From Delphinapterus leucas (Eukaryota; Chordata; Mammalia; Artiodactyla; Monodontidae): a stretch of 64,000 bases of DNA. The notes below the pieces were generated by a model that searched no databases, had not been told where the DNA came from, and worked only from the letters and a program-made list of their open reading frames with translations. This document shows, piece after piece, positions 24,390-36,171 of the stretch (within the stretch, counting starts at the first letter, position 1; the number at the start of each line of letters is the position of its first letter). Location of the stretch: the NCBI RefSeq assembly GCF_002288925.2, contig NW_022098076.1, positions 71,029,858 to 71,093,857 of the forward strand, written 5' to 3'. A program made the position numbers and the translations under genes.

Positions 24390-24505
24390 AAAAGTGGTTT
24401 TAATCTCTGGTTTGGCCATTAACAACCATTATGTGACCTTCCACAAGTCACTTAAGGTCTGCTGGGTTCAGTCCTCGTATGCCAATGAGGGGCTGGACTG
24501 AATCT
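24390..24505 (+). repeat. MIR-like SINE remnant
   Basis: 'ttttaatctctggtttggccattaacaaccattatgtgaccttccacaagtcacttaaggtctgctgggttc' follows the MIR core order. Confidence 0.6.
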
Positions 24506-24511
24506 ATGTGT

Positions 24512-24545
24512 TTTCTGTTGTTGTTGCTGTTGTTGTTGTTGTCGC
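24512..24545 (+). repeat. (GTT)n short tandem repeat
   Basis: About nine GTT units with one GCT interruption. The opposite strand reads as a CAA-type poly-Gln run, which is not part of a gene. Confidence 0.9.
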
Positions 24546-25104
24546 TTTTGGTGATGGAGGTGTGACTTAAACAATAAAAAGCACTTCCAGAAAAAATACA
24601 TTAAAGCTAAACATACATGATTGGAGTTATTCTGGTTGAAAAGTGGGTGAGGTCCTCTGGAGACCAACCCACTCAACCTCCCCTAATCACCAGCTCCTCT
24701 GCCACTAACCCCTATACCAGCTACTTTTTTTTTTTTTTTAAATAACTATCATGGAATCCTATCTCTAAAACATAAAATTTGAAAGTCACTAGATTAGATG
24801 GTCTCTAAAGGATCCTCCTTGAAGAGCAAATACTCTTAGGAGCTAGAAGAGTAACTACTGGGTAAATTTTTGTATAACAAATGTGATTACCCTAATGGGT
24901 AGGACCATGGATATACATGTGTATTCATAAATATGCCTTTAACAATAAATGAGTCTATGCATTTGATTTTCTGTGCGAATATATAATTTTAGATATATAA
25001 TAAAAGCAACTACTATCTAGGAGATAGTATCTATCATTAGGTAGTGAGAGAGTACCTAATGAAGTATTAAGGTTATCTACCATCTCAAAGCAATCTTAAA
25101 CACA
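24546..25104. other. No feature recognised; T-run at 24726-24739
   Basis: AT-rich DNA. It contains the local inverted-looking motif 'gatagtatctatcattaggtagtgagagagtacctaatgaag' near 25022-25063. Confidence 0.45.
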
Positions 25105-25205
25105 GTTACCAGTTTCATTTTTTTCACATGAGGAAACATAAGCTTGGGAAGGTTTAGCAACTCGCATGGGGTCAACAGCTAGAAAGGGGTAGACACAATA
25201 TTTGA
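25105..25205 (-). repeat. MIR-like SINE remnant (reverse)
   Basis: 'gtttcatttttttcacatgaggaaacataagcttgggaaggtttagcaactcgcatggggtcaacagctagaaa' matches the reverse MIR core pattern. Confidence 0.6.
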
Positions 25206-25227
25206 ATGTGGAATGATCTTAAGCCAG

Positions 25228-25253
25228 AGTATATGTTTGTTTGTTTGTTTGTT
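25228..25253 (+). repeat. (TTTG)n short tandem repeat
   Basis: Five TTTG units. Confidence 0.9.
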
Positions 25254-25784
25254 TTTCCCCCATTGTATCAGTAGGTTTCCCGTCTCTGTGAGTGGTTGCT
25301 CCAAGGAGCAAGTGGTTTGGGGCTTTCTCCTGAAGAATGGGTTGGGGCTTAGTCCCTGACACTGAGCTGGGATGGTGTCAAAACTGAGGATCAAGTGCCC
25401 CATATTCCAAGGAAATGATGCAGTGGATAGTGTTTGGAGAAAGGAGGGATGGAAAGGTAGTTAGGCTTCAAGCTTCCATCTTGCCCCTCTCTCTCTTCCT
25501 TTTTGCCTCCTGATTTGATGAAAACCCTTATGATTAGAAAATAAATGTGGGGGGAATGATGTACATATTTATACCTGATCACATAAGCTGCCTCTGGTTA
25601 TGAGCCATCTATAGCCATAACTAATGGCAGACATACGCACAGGAATGTGTGCGTAGGTGTGTGTATTCTTCTCTACCTAGTAGAGAAAGGGTAAGAATCT
25701 TTGTACCCCTAGTTTTGCAGGATCCTATATGTGTCTGCTTGTATGTTTTGCTAATGATCTAGGCTTTCCATCCCTTTAACCTAT
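25254..25784. other. No gene recognised
   Basis: Non-coding DNA; a short GT-rich patch 'gtgtgcgtaggtgtgtgta' lies at 25646-25664. Confidence 0.5.
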
Positions 25785-25895
25785 GAGACTATTTAAAACT
25801 AGAAATGACCTTGTATAGCAACTGGTTCAACTTTTCATTGACTCAACCACAGTCACACAACTAGTTCGTATGTGGGCTGAACCTAGAATTTCTCA
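25785..25895 (-). repeat. MIR-like SINE remnant (reverse)
   Basis: 'ttgactcaaccacagtcacacaactagttcgtatgtgggctgaacctagaattt' fits the reverse MIR core. Confidence 0.55.
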
Positions 25896-27290
25896 ACGCT
25901 GACATCCTCCAGTTAAGGGAATCTTGCAAACCAAGACTGTACACACACTAACATGAATATGCTACAGGACAAACTATTAAAGTAAGAAAGCAACTTAGAG
26001 AAAACCTATTCCTCACTCCTTTATTTTTTAGATTACAAAAGTGTCACCCAGAGAGATGGAAAAATTGTAATATTTTAAAGTAAATAACAGATGCCAATCT
26101 AGAGCTTCTATCCATTATACATTGTGGTTAGAGATAATTTTATTAAACCAAATCAAAGTAGTGTGTACCACTGGTGAGATCTTAACCCTCTCTGAGAAAT
26201 ATACATTTTTGAATACAACTCTCCTTTTGTTATTTATAAACTTTCTCGAAGACAGGAATTAACGTTTCATATGTTTTTTGCCCTTTTTGCATAGTGACTT
26301 ATCTACAGTTAGTGCTAAAGAAGCATTTATTTGACTAATAACAGTCTTAAACTTAATGACAAACACCAGTGCAATACTTAAGTACAAATGAGTCTATATT
26401 GTGTTAAAGAACAGCTGCAGAAGACCCACCCGATCATGCATCCTATTGCCTCAGGTCACCCATATATAATTAGTTTTAAACTACCTAAGGCATTTTCAAG
26501 ACAAATTAACTAATAAATGTAAGTATAAATTTGTTTCTTTAGAAGAGACTATTTAAATTGTTCTGAAAATATGCCTCTCTAAGCCTGAAGGCAAAAATCA
26601 TGCCACCACTCTGCCTTTGCTCTTTCAAACCAAATACAGCTTATTCTAAATTTATCTTATCTGTCTTATTTTTTTAACTCTATAATTAGTTAATATCATT
26701 AATGCCTTCATTATTATTTTATTATTCTTAGACCCTTTCTAAGATTTCTGGCATTATTCCTGTGATCCACACAGAGAAAGATGAAAAGAGTTCAATTTTT
26801 CTCTGGGTTGGAATACAAATGGTCTCCTCAGTTCCAAAGACTGGTGATCTTTTTGATCTTGACACTTAGGGGAACAATTTAAAGTTAAAAAATGGGTGAA
26901 TAAAAAGAATGTCTATTTGGGTTTCTTTGTGATAAGGTCCAAAAGGAAATTTGAATTCTCCCTGCCAAAAATCTCTGGAGCTATGTAAACCATTGAAAGG
27001 CAGGTGGTGATTTTTTTTTTCCTTTTCAGGGATTCTACAACTAAAGAAGAGGAGGACATAAGTCTAGAAAGAAATGGATATAGAATAGGATACTGATCAG
27101 CATGAGATCATGACTCCAGTTTCCTTAGATAAAGAAATTCTAACGATCCCCAGAAAGAAATTCTAAATTTCTAATAAAGAAATTCTAACAATCTAACAAT
27201 CCTTTTAGGTGATTAAAATACGGACTACACATGTATATACTTACACACACACTTAAATTTAGTACATCATAGTAAAGTGTACTCACAGTT
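25896..27290. other. No gene recognised; local 22-23-bp triplication at 27131-27190
   Basis: AT-rich DNA. 'aaagaaattctaa' occurs at 27131-27143, 27154-27166 and 27176-27188, spaced 23 and 22 bp. Confidence 0.6.
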
Positions 27291-27291
27291 T

Positions 27292-27345
27292 GCTCATTCA
27301 TTCAACAAATAATTTAGTGCCTACCATACACCAAGCTATAACCTG
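27292..27345. repeat. L2/MIR-type tail fragment
   Basis: 'gctcattcattcaacaaataatttagtgcctaccatacaccaagct' matches the common reverse L2 3' end. Confidence 0.6.
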
Positions 27346-27857
27346 GGAAAATCTGGTTAAAATGCGTTCTAATTGCTAGATTTTGGAGTACCAGTAAATG
27401 ATCTTATTCATTTCTTATTCAATCTGAAATTCCTGAATCTGGGTGGTCATAACAAATCCTTCAGTAATAGTTCCAACATTTTTCCATACAATAACATAAT
27501 CTGGGTAGCTTTAAAAAAATATATTGCTTCTGAGGCCCACCCATACATCTATTTAGTCAGAATTCCAGTTTTAGGGGATGGCAAATGGGTGGTTGTTTTT
27601 GCTGTTGTTTTTAACCCCTTCAGTCATTTTAATGCAGTTTGTTTGTGGACCAGAGTTTTGGAACCACTGGTCCTGGGTTCATCATCTTTATTCCTAACAA
27701 AAAACTATCCTTGACTAAGTCAGTTAAGGGACATATTACATAAACCCATTACAACAACTGCTCCAAAGGGACTATTCCTACTCAGATAGTGGCACTGCCA
27801 TGTCTATTAAAATTAGAAGCACACTAGATTGGAGGCTTATTTCAGGGGAGATGCTTC
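27346..27857. other. No gene recognised
   Basis: Includes a 113-codon + frame at 27373-27714. Its composition is ordinary for AT-rich DNA and no domain is seen. Part of it ('ttttaatgcagtttgtttgtggaccagagttttggaaccactgg', about 27629-27670) resembles the end of a MER5A/hAT-type repeat. Confidence 0.45.
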
Positions 27858-28256
27858 CTTTTTATTTATTATTTTTTAAATTATTTATTTATTTTTTGAA
27901 GTAAAACTGACATATTATTTTCAGATGCACAATATAGTAATCCGATATATTTAAACATTATTGTATATATATAACTGATTCATTTTGTTGTAAAGCAGAA
28001 ACTAACACACCATTGTAAAGCAATTATACTCCATTAAAGATGTTAAAAAAATAAAATAAACATTATGAAATGATCACTATGATAAGTCTAGTTACCATCT
28101 GTCACCATACAAAGTTATTACAATATTATTTACTATATTCCCTATGCTGCACATTACATCCCCATGACTTGTTTTATAACTAGAAGTTTGTACTTCTTAA
28201 TCCCCTTCCCCTATTTTGCCCATCCCCCCAACCCATAACCACTGGTTTGTTCTCCT
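27858..28256 (-). mobile_element. Older L1 3' end (reverse), split by a short young L1 piece
   Basis: 'ttgaagtaaaactgacatattattttcagatgcacaatatag' and, after the interruption, 'atgaaatgatcactatgataagtctagttaccatctgtcaccata' with 'ctatattccctatgctgcacattacatccccatgac' are the reverse complement of an old L1 3' UTR. This is the same general class as the old L1 at 15.7 kb. Confidence 0.8.
27953..28066 (+). mobile_element. ~96-bp L1 3'-end insertion with 9-bp TSD, nested
   Basis: 'taactgattcattttgttgtaaagcagaaactaacacaccattg...ccattaaagatgttaaaaaaataaaataaa' is only the last ~90 bp of the younger L1 type plus tail. 'aaacattat' flanks it at 27953-27961 and 28058-28066. It sits inside the older L1 in opposite orientation. 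An extremely 5'-truncated insertion. Confidence 0.92.
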
Positions 28257-28594
28257 TAAATAGCTTAATATTATACTCACTTAAAATTTTACCCTCTTCC
28301 ATCCATAACTTTTTAAAAACCTCAAAATATGGGTACCTGCAGAACTGCACATGTATGAAAAGATTCGTGGATGATTTAACTTTTCCAAATTCTCTCAATA
28401 CATTTATGATAAAGTTAGCTAGAATCCAATTCTATTTATTATTTACCACTCTTAATTCTCTCTTTCTCTCTCTTTTCCTCATATTTTGCTCTATCTACTG
28501 AATGACTACTTATCCTTCAATACCCAGGATACTTACTGGAAATTTTTCTTCATACCCCTACAATGTAATCCCCAGGGCAGAAGGCATATTTGAA
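28257..28594. other. No feature recognised
   Basis: AT-rich DNA with a TCTC-rich patch at about 28455-28480. Confidence 0.5.
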
Positions 28595-28705
28595 ATTTTG
28601 TTCACTGACATATTGTCACAGAAAGGACAGAGCTCGGCACAAAGTAGGTGCTCAATACTTATTTGTTGAATAAGTGAATAAATAAATGAACAATAAATAA
28701 ATAAA
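28595..28705 (+). repeat. L2-like 3' end with A-rich tail
   Basis: 'agctcggcacaaagtaggtgctcaatacttatttgttgaataagtg' matches the L2 terminus, followed by (AATA)n. Confidence 0.68.
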
Positions 28706-28867
28706 TCTCATTATTTCTATTCCTGTAGCACCAAGGCATTATTAGTTAAAACGAACTTATTGGTAATTTAGCAATGGCTAGCAGTAGTTAGTATAAGTAT
28801 TTTAGCACTTGTCATTTTGCATTATAATTATTTGTTTCCATGACTGACTCAAGCTATGCCTTGTGTA

Positions 28868-28945
28868 TATGTCTCAGTCTCACTCAATGCATGGCATACG
28901 GTACACATTCAATAACCGTTACCTGAATGAATGGATAAATAGAAC
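28868..28945 (+). repeat. L2/MIR-like 3' tail
   Basis: 'atgcatggcatacggtacacattcaataaccgttacctgaatgaatgg' is a diverged L2/MIR 3' tail. Confidence 0.5.
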
Positions 28946-29546
28946 AAGCTATCCCTCAAGATTCATATTTAATTTATTACAAATCTGATACCAGTAAATT
29001 TAGATTATTTAAACATGATTCAAATACAGAAATTTAAGTGACTATTTCAATTCATGACAACATTCTCTATTGGCTGGAGAAACATAAATTCCAAGGGGGT
29101 AATATAAATACATCTGGGGAACATCATTCATTTCAGTGCTCATATTTCATAATCAAGCAAGTAAAAATAGATTATTTTATCAAGGTTTATGTTTGGATAA
29201 GTTCTTATGCAATAATATAATAAGGAAAATACTTTGTTTTAATTTAAATTATTGCTTACCAGTTTTACCATTACATGTCTGAATCCTGAAAGAAAGTCAT
29301 TCAGTAAGAAATAGAATCTAAATATTGTCCTATAGTGGTACCTTTGCCTCTGTATCCTTTTTAAAGTATCAATTAGTATCAATGGAGTAGAATGTTATGT
29401 CTAAATTGTAAAAGTTCTAAATTGGATAAAGAGGAACTATAATACATATTCAAAAGGCTTCAAAATAAGACATGGAGTAAGTTAAAACCCATATTATATA
29501 ATAGATGATTATTTTTCACAATATAAAATTGATAGGCTTTTATAAA
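28946..29546. other. No feature recognised
   Basis: AT-rich DNA, no gene or repeat call. Confidence 0.5.
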
Positions 29547-29772
29547 TACAGTTGACCCTTGAACAACATGGGTTTGAACTGAATGGGCCACTTATACACA
29601 GATTTCTTCTTAATAGTAAATACTACGGTACTACACCATCTACACTTGGTTGAATTTGTGAATGTGGAACCATGGATATGGAGGAAGAGTAAATACAGAG
29701 GGCCAACTCTAAATTATACTCTGATTTTTGACTCTGATGCCCCATCCCCCTCATTGTTCAAGGGTCAGCATA
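29547..29772 (+). mobile_element. Tigger/MER8-like DNA transposon (non-autonomous) with TA target duplication
   Basis: Begins 'cagttgacccttgaacaac' at 29549 and ends with 'gttcaagggtca' near 29770. These are inverted ends of the Tigger (pogo/Tc1-mariner) type. TA dinucleotides lie at 29547-29548 and 29771-29772. The interior, 'gggccacttatacacagatttcttcttaatagtaaatactac', is the expected non-coding core. The last three bases of the right end are mutated. Confidence 0.88.
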
Positions 29773-31524
29773 ATACATTTTGGAACAGATTACAATTACT
29801 AATTTTACTTATGCAATAGTATGTGGGTTAAACAAAAATGGAGGCATAATTACATTGGTGAAACATACTTTTCTAACCCATAATAATCATCTTGATATGT
29901 TATGACAGGTGGATTTGAAGTTTTCTGATTCATCACTGTAAAAATAATTTATAAAATATAAAAAATAGTAAAATTGTTAAAAATCAGCAAAAACATCCAC
30001 ATACACAAAGATGCCTATTGTTTGGAATTTATTAGTCAGCTTTAGATACCATATGTGTTGACTGCTACACTTGAAGGAAAAAAGCATTATGCCTACAATT
30101 CAACAAAAGTCTGAAGTCTGGAATATCTGGAGCAAAGAAAATGTGTTATATAACTTCCAATACAATATGGAATCAGGAAGCCAATGGTTTGTAATTTGAA
30201 AAAGAAAATGAAGGTATTTTTTGGCATCAAGTTCCTCAAGAAGAGTGAAGGAGAAATAAATGAAGGAAAGAAAAATCTTTTTATGATACCCAGGATAAGA
30301 TGAATTCTGGTTTGATTTCATCAATAGCAGTCATAAGGAATACCATTTAAGGGGTTAATATGGGATAAACAAGCAAAGATTACTTAAAGTTGCACAGGAG
30401 GCAAAGTAATTAGAGCCTTCAGACTTTTGTGGATTAGGATTAATCATGGCACATGTGAGCCAGAGATTTGAAACACGAAGAATGGTAACAACATGAGATC
30501 CAATGGTGGAAAGAAGAGCAAACATTCTGAAAACCCCCAGATTGAGTAAAATTAAACGGATGTCCTTACCTCAAGTCTACTCATAGCTTTTAATATGCAA
30601 TGCCTAACACACAAAAGGTTCTAACTTACTCCATAAACATTTTTTCACTGAAGCATGCAGTGTTTCTCAAACAGAATGCTCAGAAGAATCCCTTCATAAG
30701 CAGGCATTTGGGAAGCTGCCAAAGCATAGGGAAGCACTAATGTTCTAGAGAATACTCTTTGGGAAATGCTGTTCTAAACTGCTGAAATAATGAACATAAT
30801 TTTGAAAAAAAAAAAACGTTTATAGTAAATCCATGTTTTTTGATGTTTTGCTTAGTTTGTGTTCACTGTGATTTTGGCGTATCTGTGACCTCTTTTCCAA
30901 CAGTTTCCCTTTAATTGAGGACTTGACTAGATTTCTAATTTACAATATTTATATAATATTTCTGCCTTCTTTTCATTTAGATATCAGGAGGCTGTTATAG
31001 ATGGAAGACAAACTTATAAATGTACCATTTCCCTTCAGAGTTAACGGTATCTATCTTCTTGATTTTTTATTTCATCTTTTCTTTTGTGAGTTACATATTT
31101 TTCTTCCAGAATAAAACTCTGCCAAAGATCTCTTGAAAGCTCATAGATACAAAATGCACTTTCAACCAATATTGGTTTGTAGACACTTGATGTCAATGAT
31201 GCAATTTTGCTTACTATCTTAAAAAGTCATTTATGACACAGACATATATTTCTTTTTTACTTTGATAGCCAAAAATCACAGACAAAATTTCAGTCTACTG
31301 TGAGGGCACCACACTGCTCTGAACTACCTGAACTGCCAGTGAGATGTTTTTGCTTTTGTTAAAGACGTTCTTGCCAGTATTCTGAATCAAAGCAGGACTG
31401 GAATAAAATGCTATTATTTGAATAATAACTTTCTAGTAAACTCATCCTAACTTTCCATGTTCCACTGAGGTTAGGCTTCACAAATATAAGCAAAATTTTC
31501 TTCAGGTCAGACACTTCTCCTTGG
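29773..31524. other. No gene recognised
   Basis: AT-rich DNA. A segment at 30653-30790 begins 'cagtgtttctcaaac' and ends 'ctgttctaaactg', so it may be an old hAT-type repeat, but this is weak. Confidence 0.4.
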
Positions 31525-31690
31525 AGAGCAGTGCTTCTCAAACTTTAAGACACCTATGAATGACTTGAGGATCTTATTAAAATATAGATTCTGATTAAGT
31601 TGGTCTGAGGTGAGGCTTGTTATTCTGCATTTCTTATAAGTCAATACCGCTGGTTGCGGACCACGTTTTGAGTGGCAAGGTTAAAGTACA
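31525..31690 (+). mobile_element. MER5A-like hAT-Charlie remnant
   Basis: 'cagtgcttctcaaactttaag...' to 'ggttgcggaccacgttttgagtgg' has the MER5A ends and the internal 'ggtctgaggtgaggcttgttattctgcatttct' block. Confidence 0.82.
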
Positions 31691-32239
31691 TGAAGTGTCA
31701 CTGTTGACTTGGAAACAAATTCCCCCAGTTTCTATGGAATGTACTGCCTAGCATCCAGCATATCATAACTTAAACATTGTAAGAATATTTATTCTCTTTT
31801 CCCCAAATACATCTGTATAAAGATTTATATTTTAAGAGCCAGACCTGGCCCAATGCTCTCAGAAGAACTACAAATAGCTTGGGTTACTCTTTTTTTCCAC
31901 TTGAGTTGTCATTTTCCCCCAAGGCATTCTTACCTTTATATCATTTACAAAAGAAAACACTTATACAATAGGATATGGCAAACCAATAAACTCTGCTCTT
32001 GGTCTATCATAACCTTTCTATTATACTCAGGACATGATGACCCATTTTACAAAATATAATGCAAATATTGTTAAAATCATCCCAGGACTAAAGAGGACAG
32101 CTTTCATATTCTAGTAAGTGTGTGTGTATATTTGTAATTTATATTCAACCAATCCACCTTCACAAAATTGTAGATGGCACCTGTTTTTTCAAACTGTTGG
32201 CCCCTCTCTCAACTCTATTACAATGTTTTAGTGTGACTA
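31691..32239. other. No feature recognised
   Basis: AT-rich DNA without coding or repeat signal. Confidence 0.5.
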
Positions 32240-32395
32240 GGTGTCACCAGGAAGATTATTTAAAATGCTAATTCCATGCCTACCCCAGGAGAGTCTCATT
32301 CTATAGGTCTGGAGTGAGGCCTGAGAATCCACATTTTAGCAAATACCTCTTGCATTTCTAGTGTAATCAAAAAGTTTGAGGAATACTGCCCTAGG
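32240..32395 (+). mobile_element. MER5A-like hAT-Charlie remnant
   Basis: 'tgtcaccaggaagattatttaaaatgctaattccatgcctaccccaggagagtctcattctataggtctggagtgaggcctgagaatccacatttt' follows the MER5A interior. The terminal repeats are degraded. Confidence 0.72.
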
Positions 32396-33823
32396 AGCAA
32401 TCCTGACCAAAGTTCCAACATCAATCCACCCTTGCTACTAAAGGCCTGATATTGTTCATTATTGAAACTTTTACACTTTCCAAAGGTTCTGTTTTCAAAT
32501 ATACTCCTGATCCACAATTAGCCCATTTGTCACTGTTTTGATAATATCCCTGGTTTCACCATTCCTTCTTGGACTTAAGGACCTTAACTCATATGTCTTC
32601 TCTAGGGATTACAGTTTATCTTCCAGACCAGACACTTTTGAGAGAAATAGGTAGCACAATTAATAATTATGCCGGGATAATTGGAATAAACTGGAACCGT
32701 CCTGAGCAGACTACATCATACTGAACTTGAATCCTAAATCAGGGAACTCTTTATGTAATACTTTTCTACACATACCCACACAACTCATTGACAGGTATAA
32801 ACTCAAGCAACTGGGCTTTTGTTTAGGCATTGTATCAACACTGACTCATGTCCCTCTCCTCTAAGTATTGATTTATCTAGTTAATCATGGAAGGACATTC
32901 AGAAAAATAACCCTTTTCAATTTTAACAGGATCAAAGTACACTTAAATGGATGTTCCATGTTCATATGGAGAAACTGAGGACAATTCATGCAACGTAACG
33001 AGATTAATTATATAGCGCATTAAGGAAAACAGACATATATTCTAAAGCTTACTTCATCCTTCTGCCTATTATATTAAATTGGAATTTTTAAAGACAATTA
33101 AGATGAAAATACCACCTTTAAAATTGTTTCTAGTGCATTAGATTAAAAGAAAGCAACAAACTAAGTTGAAAGTTTTAAAATGTAGTGTAGTATTAGTAAA
33201 TCATATACTCCAGGCTAACCTTACAGGTATGTGTTATTTTTATAAATTAACTAGAACTGGTTTAACCCTAGGGTCAGGTTCAAGTGGTGTACACCAGCAG
33301 TCAGATTACAACTTGATGCAAATTTTGTCTCATTAAAAAAGTCACACACTGCTCCACTTCATTTGCAAGATAATTATACATGTGGCCAAGGTCAGAAGAT
33401 TTTCCTTCTATTGCTTTCACTGAAGGAATTCAGTTTTTTTTTTAAATGCAGCTAAACTGTGGGAAAGATTTCCTAATTTATTTTCACTTGAGGAAATAGC
33501 AAACTTCTAAAAACCTCAAAGGTTTTGTGCTCATTTTTGAGTTTTTTTGTTTAAAAAAAAGAAATCATATAAAAAATCTGCTCATTTTAGATTTTGAGAG
33601 AGGATATACTGTACTATAATTCTATAGTAAAAAATAGAATTTTTCTCAGTGTAAAAAACTCTCATTCTATAATTCCCAGAGAAAAACAGAAAATTATTAG
33701 TGTCAAAATAGCTAAAATTCCCATAACTTAGTGGTGATATGAATTTTAAAAAGTGTGTTTAAATTGTGCTCAAACACACAAAATATGATAAATGAGGTCC
33801 TACTAGAAATGAGAAGAGAAATA
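32396..33823. other. No gene recognised
   Basis: AT-rich DNA, no open frame of note. Confidence 0.5.
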
Positions 33824-34347
33824 TGGTGCTTTTATTTATTTATTTATTAATAGCTCTTGAGTATAATTGCTTCACAATACTGTGTTAGTTTCTGTTGTAC
33901 ACCAAAATGAGTCAGCCATATGCATACACACATGTCCCCATATCCCCTCCCTCTTGAGCCTCCTTCCCACCCTCCCTATCCCACCCCTCTAGGTCATCGC
34001 AAAGCACAAAGCCGATCTCCCTGTGCTATGCTGCTTCTTCCCACCAGCTAACTATTTTACATTCGGTAGTGTATGTCAATGCTACTCTCATTTCGCCCCA
34101 GCTTCGCCCTCCCATCTCCTGTCATCAAGTCCATTCTCTATGTCTACATCCTTATTCCTGCCCTGCAACTAGGCTCATATTCCATATATATGCGTTAGCA
34201 TATGGTATTTGTTTTTCTCTTTCTGACTTACTTCACTCCAAGTGATGGACTTAGAGATAACAGACTCTAAGTCTATCCACCCACCTCACTACAAATAACT
34301 CAATTTTGTTTCTTTTTATGGCTGAGTAATATTTCCATTGGTGCTTT
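33824..34347 (-). mobile_element. 5'-truncated L1 3' end with 9-bp TSD
   Basis: The reverse complement of the L1 3' UTR plus the last ORF2 codons, with a 'tttatttatttattt' tail. 'tggtgcttt' flanks it at 33824-33832 and 34339-34347. The copy is more diverged than the one at 7.3 kb (several indels; ORF2 end unreadable as one frame), so it is probably older. Confidence 0.9.
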
Positions 34348-35275
34348 CAGATCACTGAGATGCATCACCACTTTTAGGTTCTTGGTTCAAATTTATATTC
34401 TAATATTCTCTGGCCTCAAGATATTTTCAGTCACTTCCTTCTTCTATAGTTAAATACAATTATTTTAATGTACATTTTTTTTGTCTATTAGGTGCTACTA
34501 GAATTTTTCTAGGTGAACATTTATCTTACATACTCTATCTCAGTTAATATTCTCAGATAATCACAGTTGATTTAACTTACAAGATTTATCAAGGTCTTAA
34601 AAATATAGAGAGAGCTCTTTGCTTCATTTAGGAGCAAATCACTTCCTCACTACTATGTTTCCAAATGTTACTTAATGAAGTATTTAATTTCATTATGAAT
34701 CTTTAAAAATTGTTTTTCCCACAAACAACAAGCAGTTGATGAGAGAAATATGAAACAGAAACATTTGGATTTTTTAAATAAAGTAAAAGCTGATATTTGC
34801 TACAGAACTCTGAAATGAGAATGCAAAAATATTTAATATTATACAAAAATAGAAAATTACTATAGCAGGTATTTTTTTGTTGTCTTAGGGGACTATACTA
34901 AGTATTGTTTAAGAAGAGAAACTGACTTTAAACAAGGTTCTTTTAGTCATCTAAAACTGTTAGAAAGTAACAATTTTGAAAGTATTCCAGAAATGTCTCA
35001 ATTTTTTTGATAAGTTGTATTATTTGCATATATATAACCCATAAGGTATTTTCAAATTTTCAGTTTTTTAGCTGCCCTTTACTTTTCTTACTATTTAAAA
35101 GAAGATTAGGTTACAGTTTCACAGTCAAATTTCACTTCCTTTGTTGTTCTTCAGCATATGCTTTCTTCATTGATTCTAATAGCTCTTGGTTGTTCAATAG
35201 TAAGAGGCATCTCATATTAAACAGGCTCAGACTACCCCTATTTGATTAAATGACAAAGAAACTCTTTCCACACTT
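34348..35275. other. No feature recognised
   Basis: AT-rich DNA; the 80-codon + frame at 35007-35249 lacks any recognisable domain. Confidence 0.5.
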
Positions 35276-35710
35276 GAATCATGCTCCTCAGAGCCCCCTT
35301 CTCTAGGCCCCAACCTGTCCTTGGCCAGCTTCATCCAGTTTCATCAAGAAACTGATTCCGTTTAGCAAAGGTTCCCTCACCCTTGGTATCTGATTCCGTT
35401 TAGCAAAGGTTCCCTCACCCTTGGTATCTGATACCCAGGATATCTGATCAAATTCTTCATCTCCCACTTTCAATATCTTAACATTCTGGACTGCCTTCAG
35501 CAAGAATCCTGTTTAGTAGTTCTAACAAGAATGGCCCCAGCCTTGATGTTTTCTCTTAGCAATTTTCCATTCATTAACCCCCACTCTGCTCTTTGGTTAT
35601 AAATCTCCATTTGTCTTTGTTCTATTCAGAGTTGAGTCTGATCTCTATCCCCCATTGCAGTAGTACTTCCCTCTGAAATAAAATATTCTTTACTGCCTTT
35701 AACAAGTGTT
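35276..35710 (+). mobile_element. Probable solo LTR of an endogenous retrovirus
   Basis: The sequence has the order of a retroviral LTR in + orientation: a 5' region 'ctaggccccaacctgtccttggccagc', a TATA-like 'tggttataaat' at about 35595-35606, then 'tctattcagagttgagtctgatctctatcccccattgcagtagt', a poly(A) signal in 'gaaataaaatattctttactgcc' at about 35676-35698, and an end near 'aacaagtg'. No viral genes flank it, so it is a solo LTR. I recognise the class as ERV-like but not the exact family. A 38-bp unit in the U3-like part is tandemly duplicated. Confidence 0.65.
35353..35428 (+). repeat. 38-bp exact tandem duplication inside the LTR
   Basis: Two identical copies, 35353-35390 and 35391-35428, beginning 'tgattccgtttagcaaagg', followed by a further 'tgat'. 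The lack of differences between copies suggests a recent event or an assembly slip. Confidence 0.95.
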
Positions 35711-36171
35711 ATGAAGTATTTTTTTAAACCAGAAAGACCCAATATATGCCCCATAAAAATAGTAAAAATAAAGCATTTATTTAGTCTTTAGCTACCTCAA
35801 ATTATATTGCAGGAGAGCATGAATAAATAGAGAAATCAAACTGGTCAGAGGCTATCCTCATTCTCATCAGGTTGGTCTATGACTTGACCTTGAGTTTCAA
35901 AGAACTATCAGGGAGCCATGGGGCAAGGAAACCAGTAGGAAATGGATAATCTAGAAAGTGCTATGAATCTTCTATGAAGAACAATTATAGAATTACTATA
36001 TAATAATCAAGACTTTACTTTTTAGAGATAATACATTGAATGCATAGAAAACTAAAGTAGATTGATTGGAGAGTCCTGAGAAAGTTAATCAGTAAAACCA
36101 GAGTATTCTACTTCCCAGAGGGATTGTTATTGGGAGACGATGAAGAGATTGTGAAATCAGGAATGGGAAGA
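35711..36171. other. No feature recognised
   Basis: AT-rich DNA between the LTR and the small minus-strand frame. Confidence 0.5.

Noticed and set aside
27373..27714. 113-codon + frame
   Set aside because: No recognisable domain, ordinary AT-rich codon content, and it overlaps a possible old repeat end.
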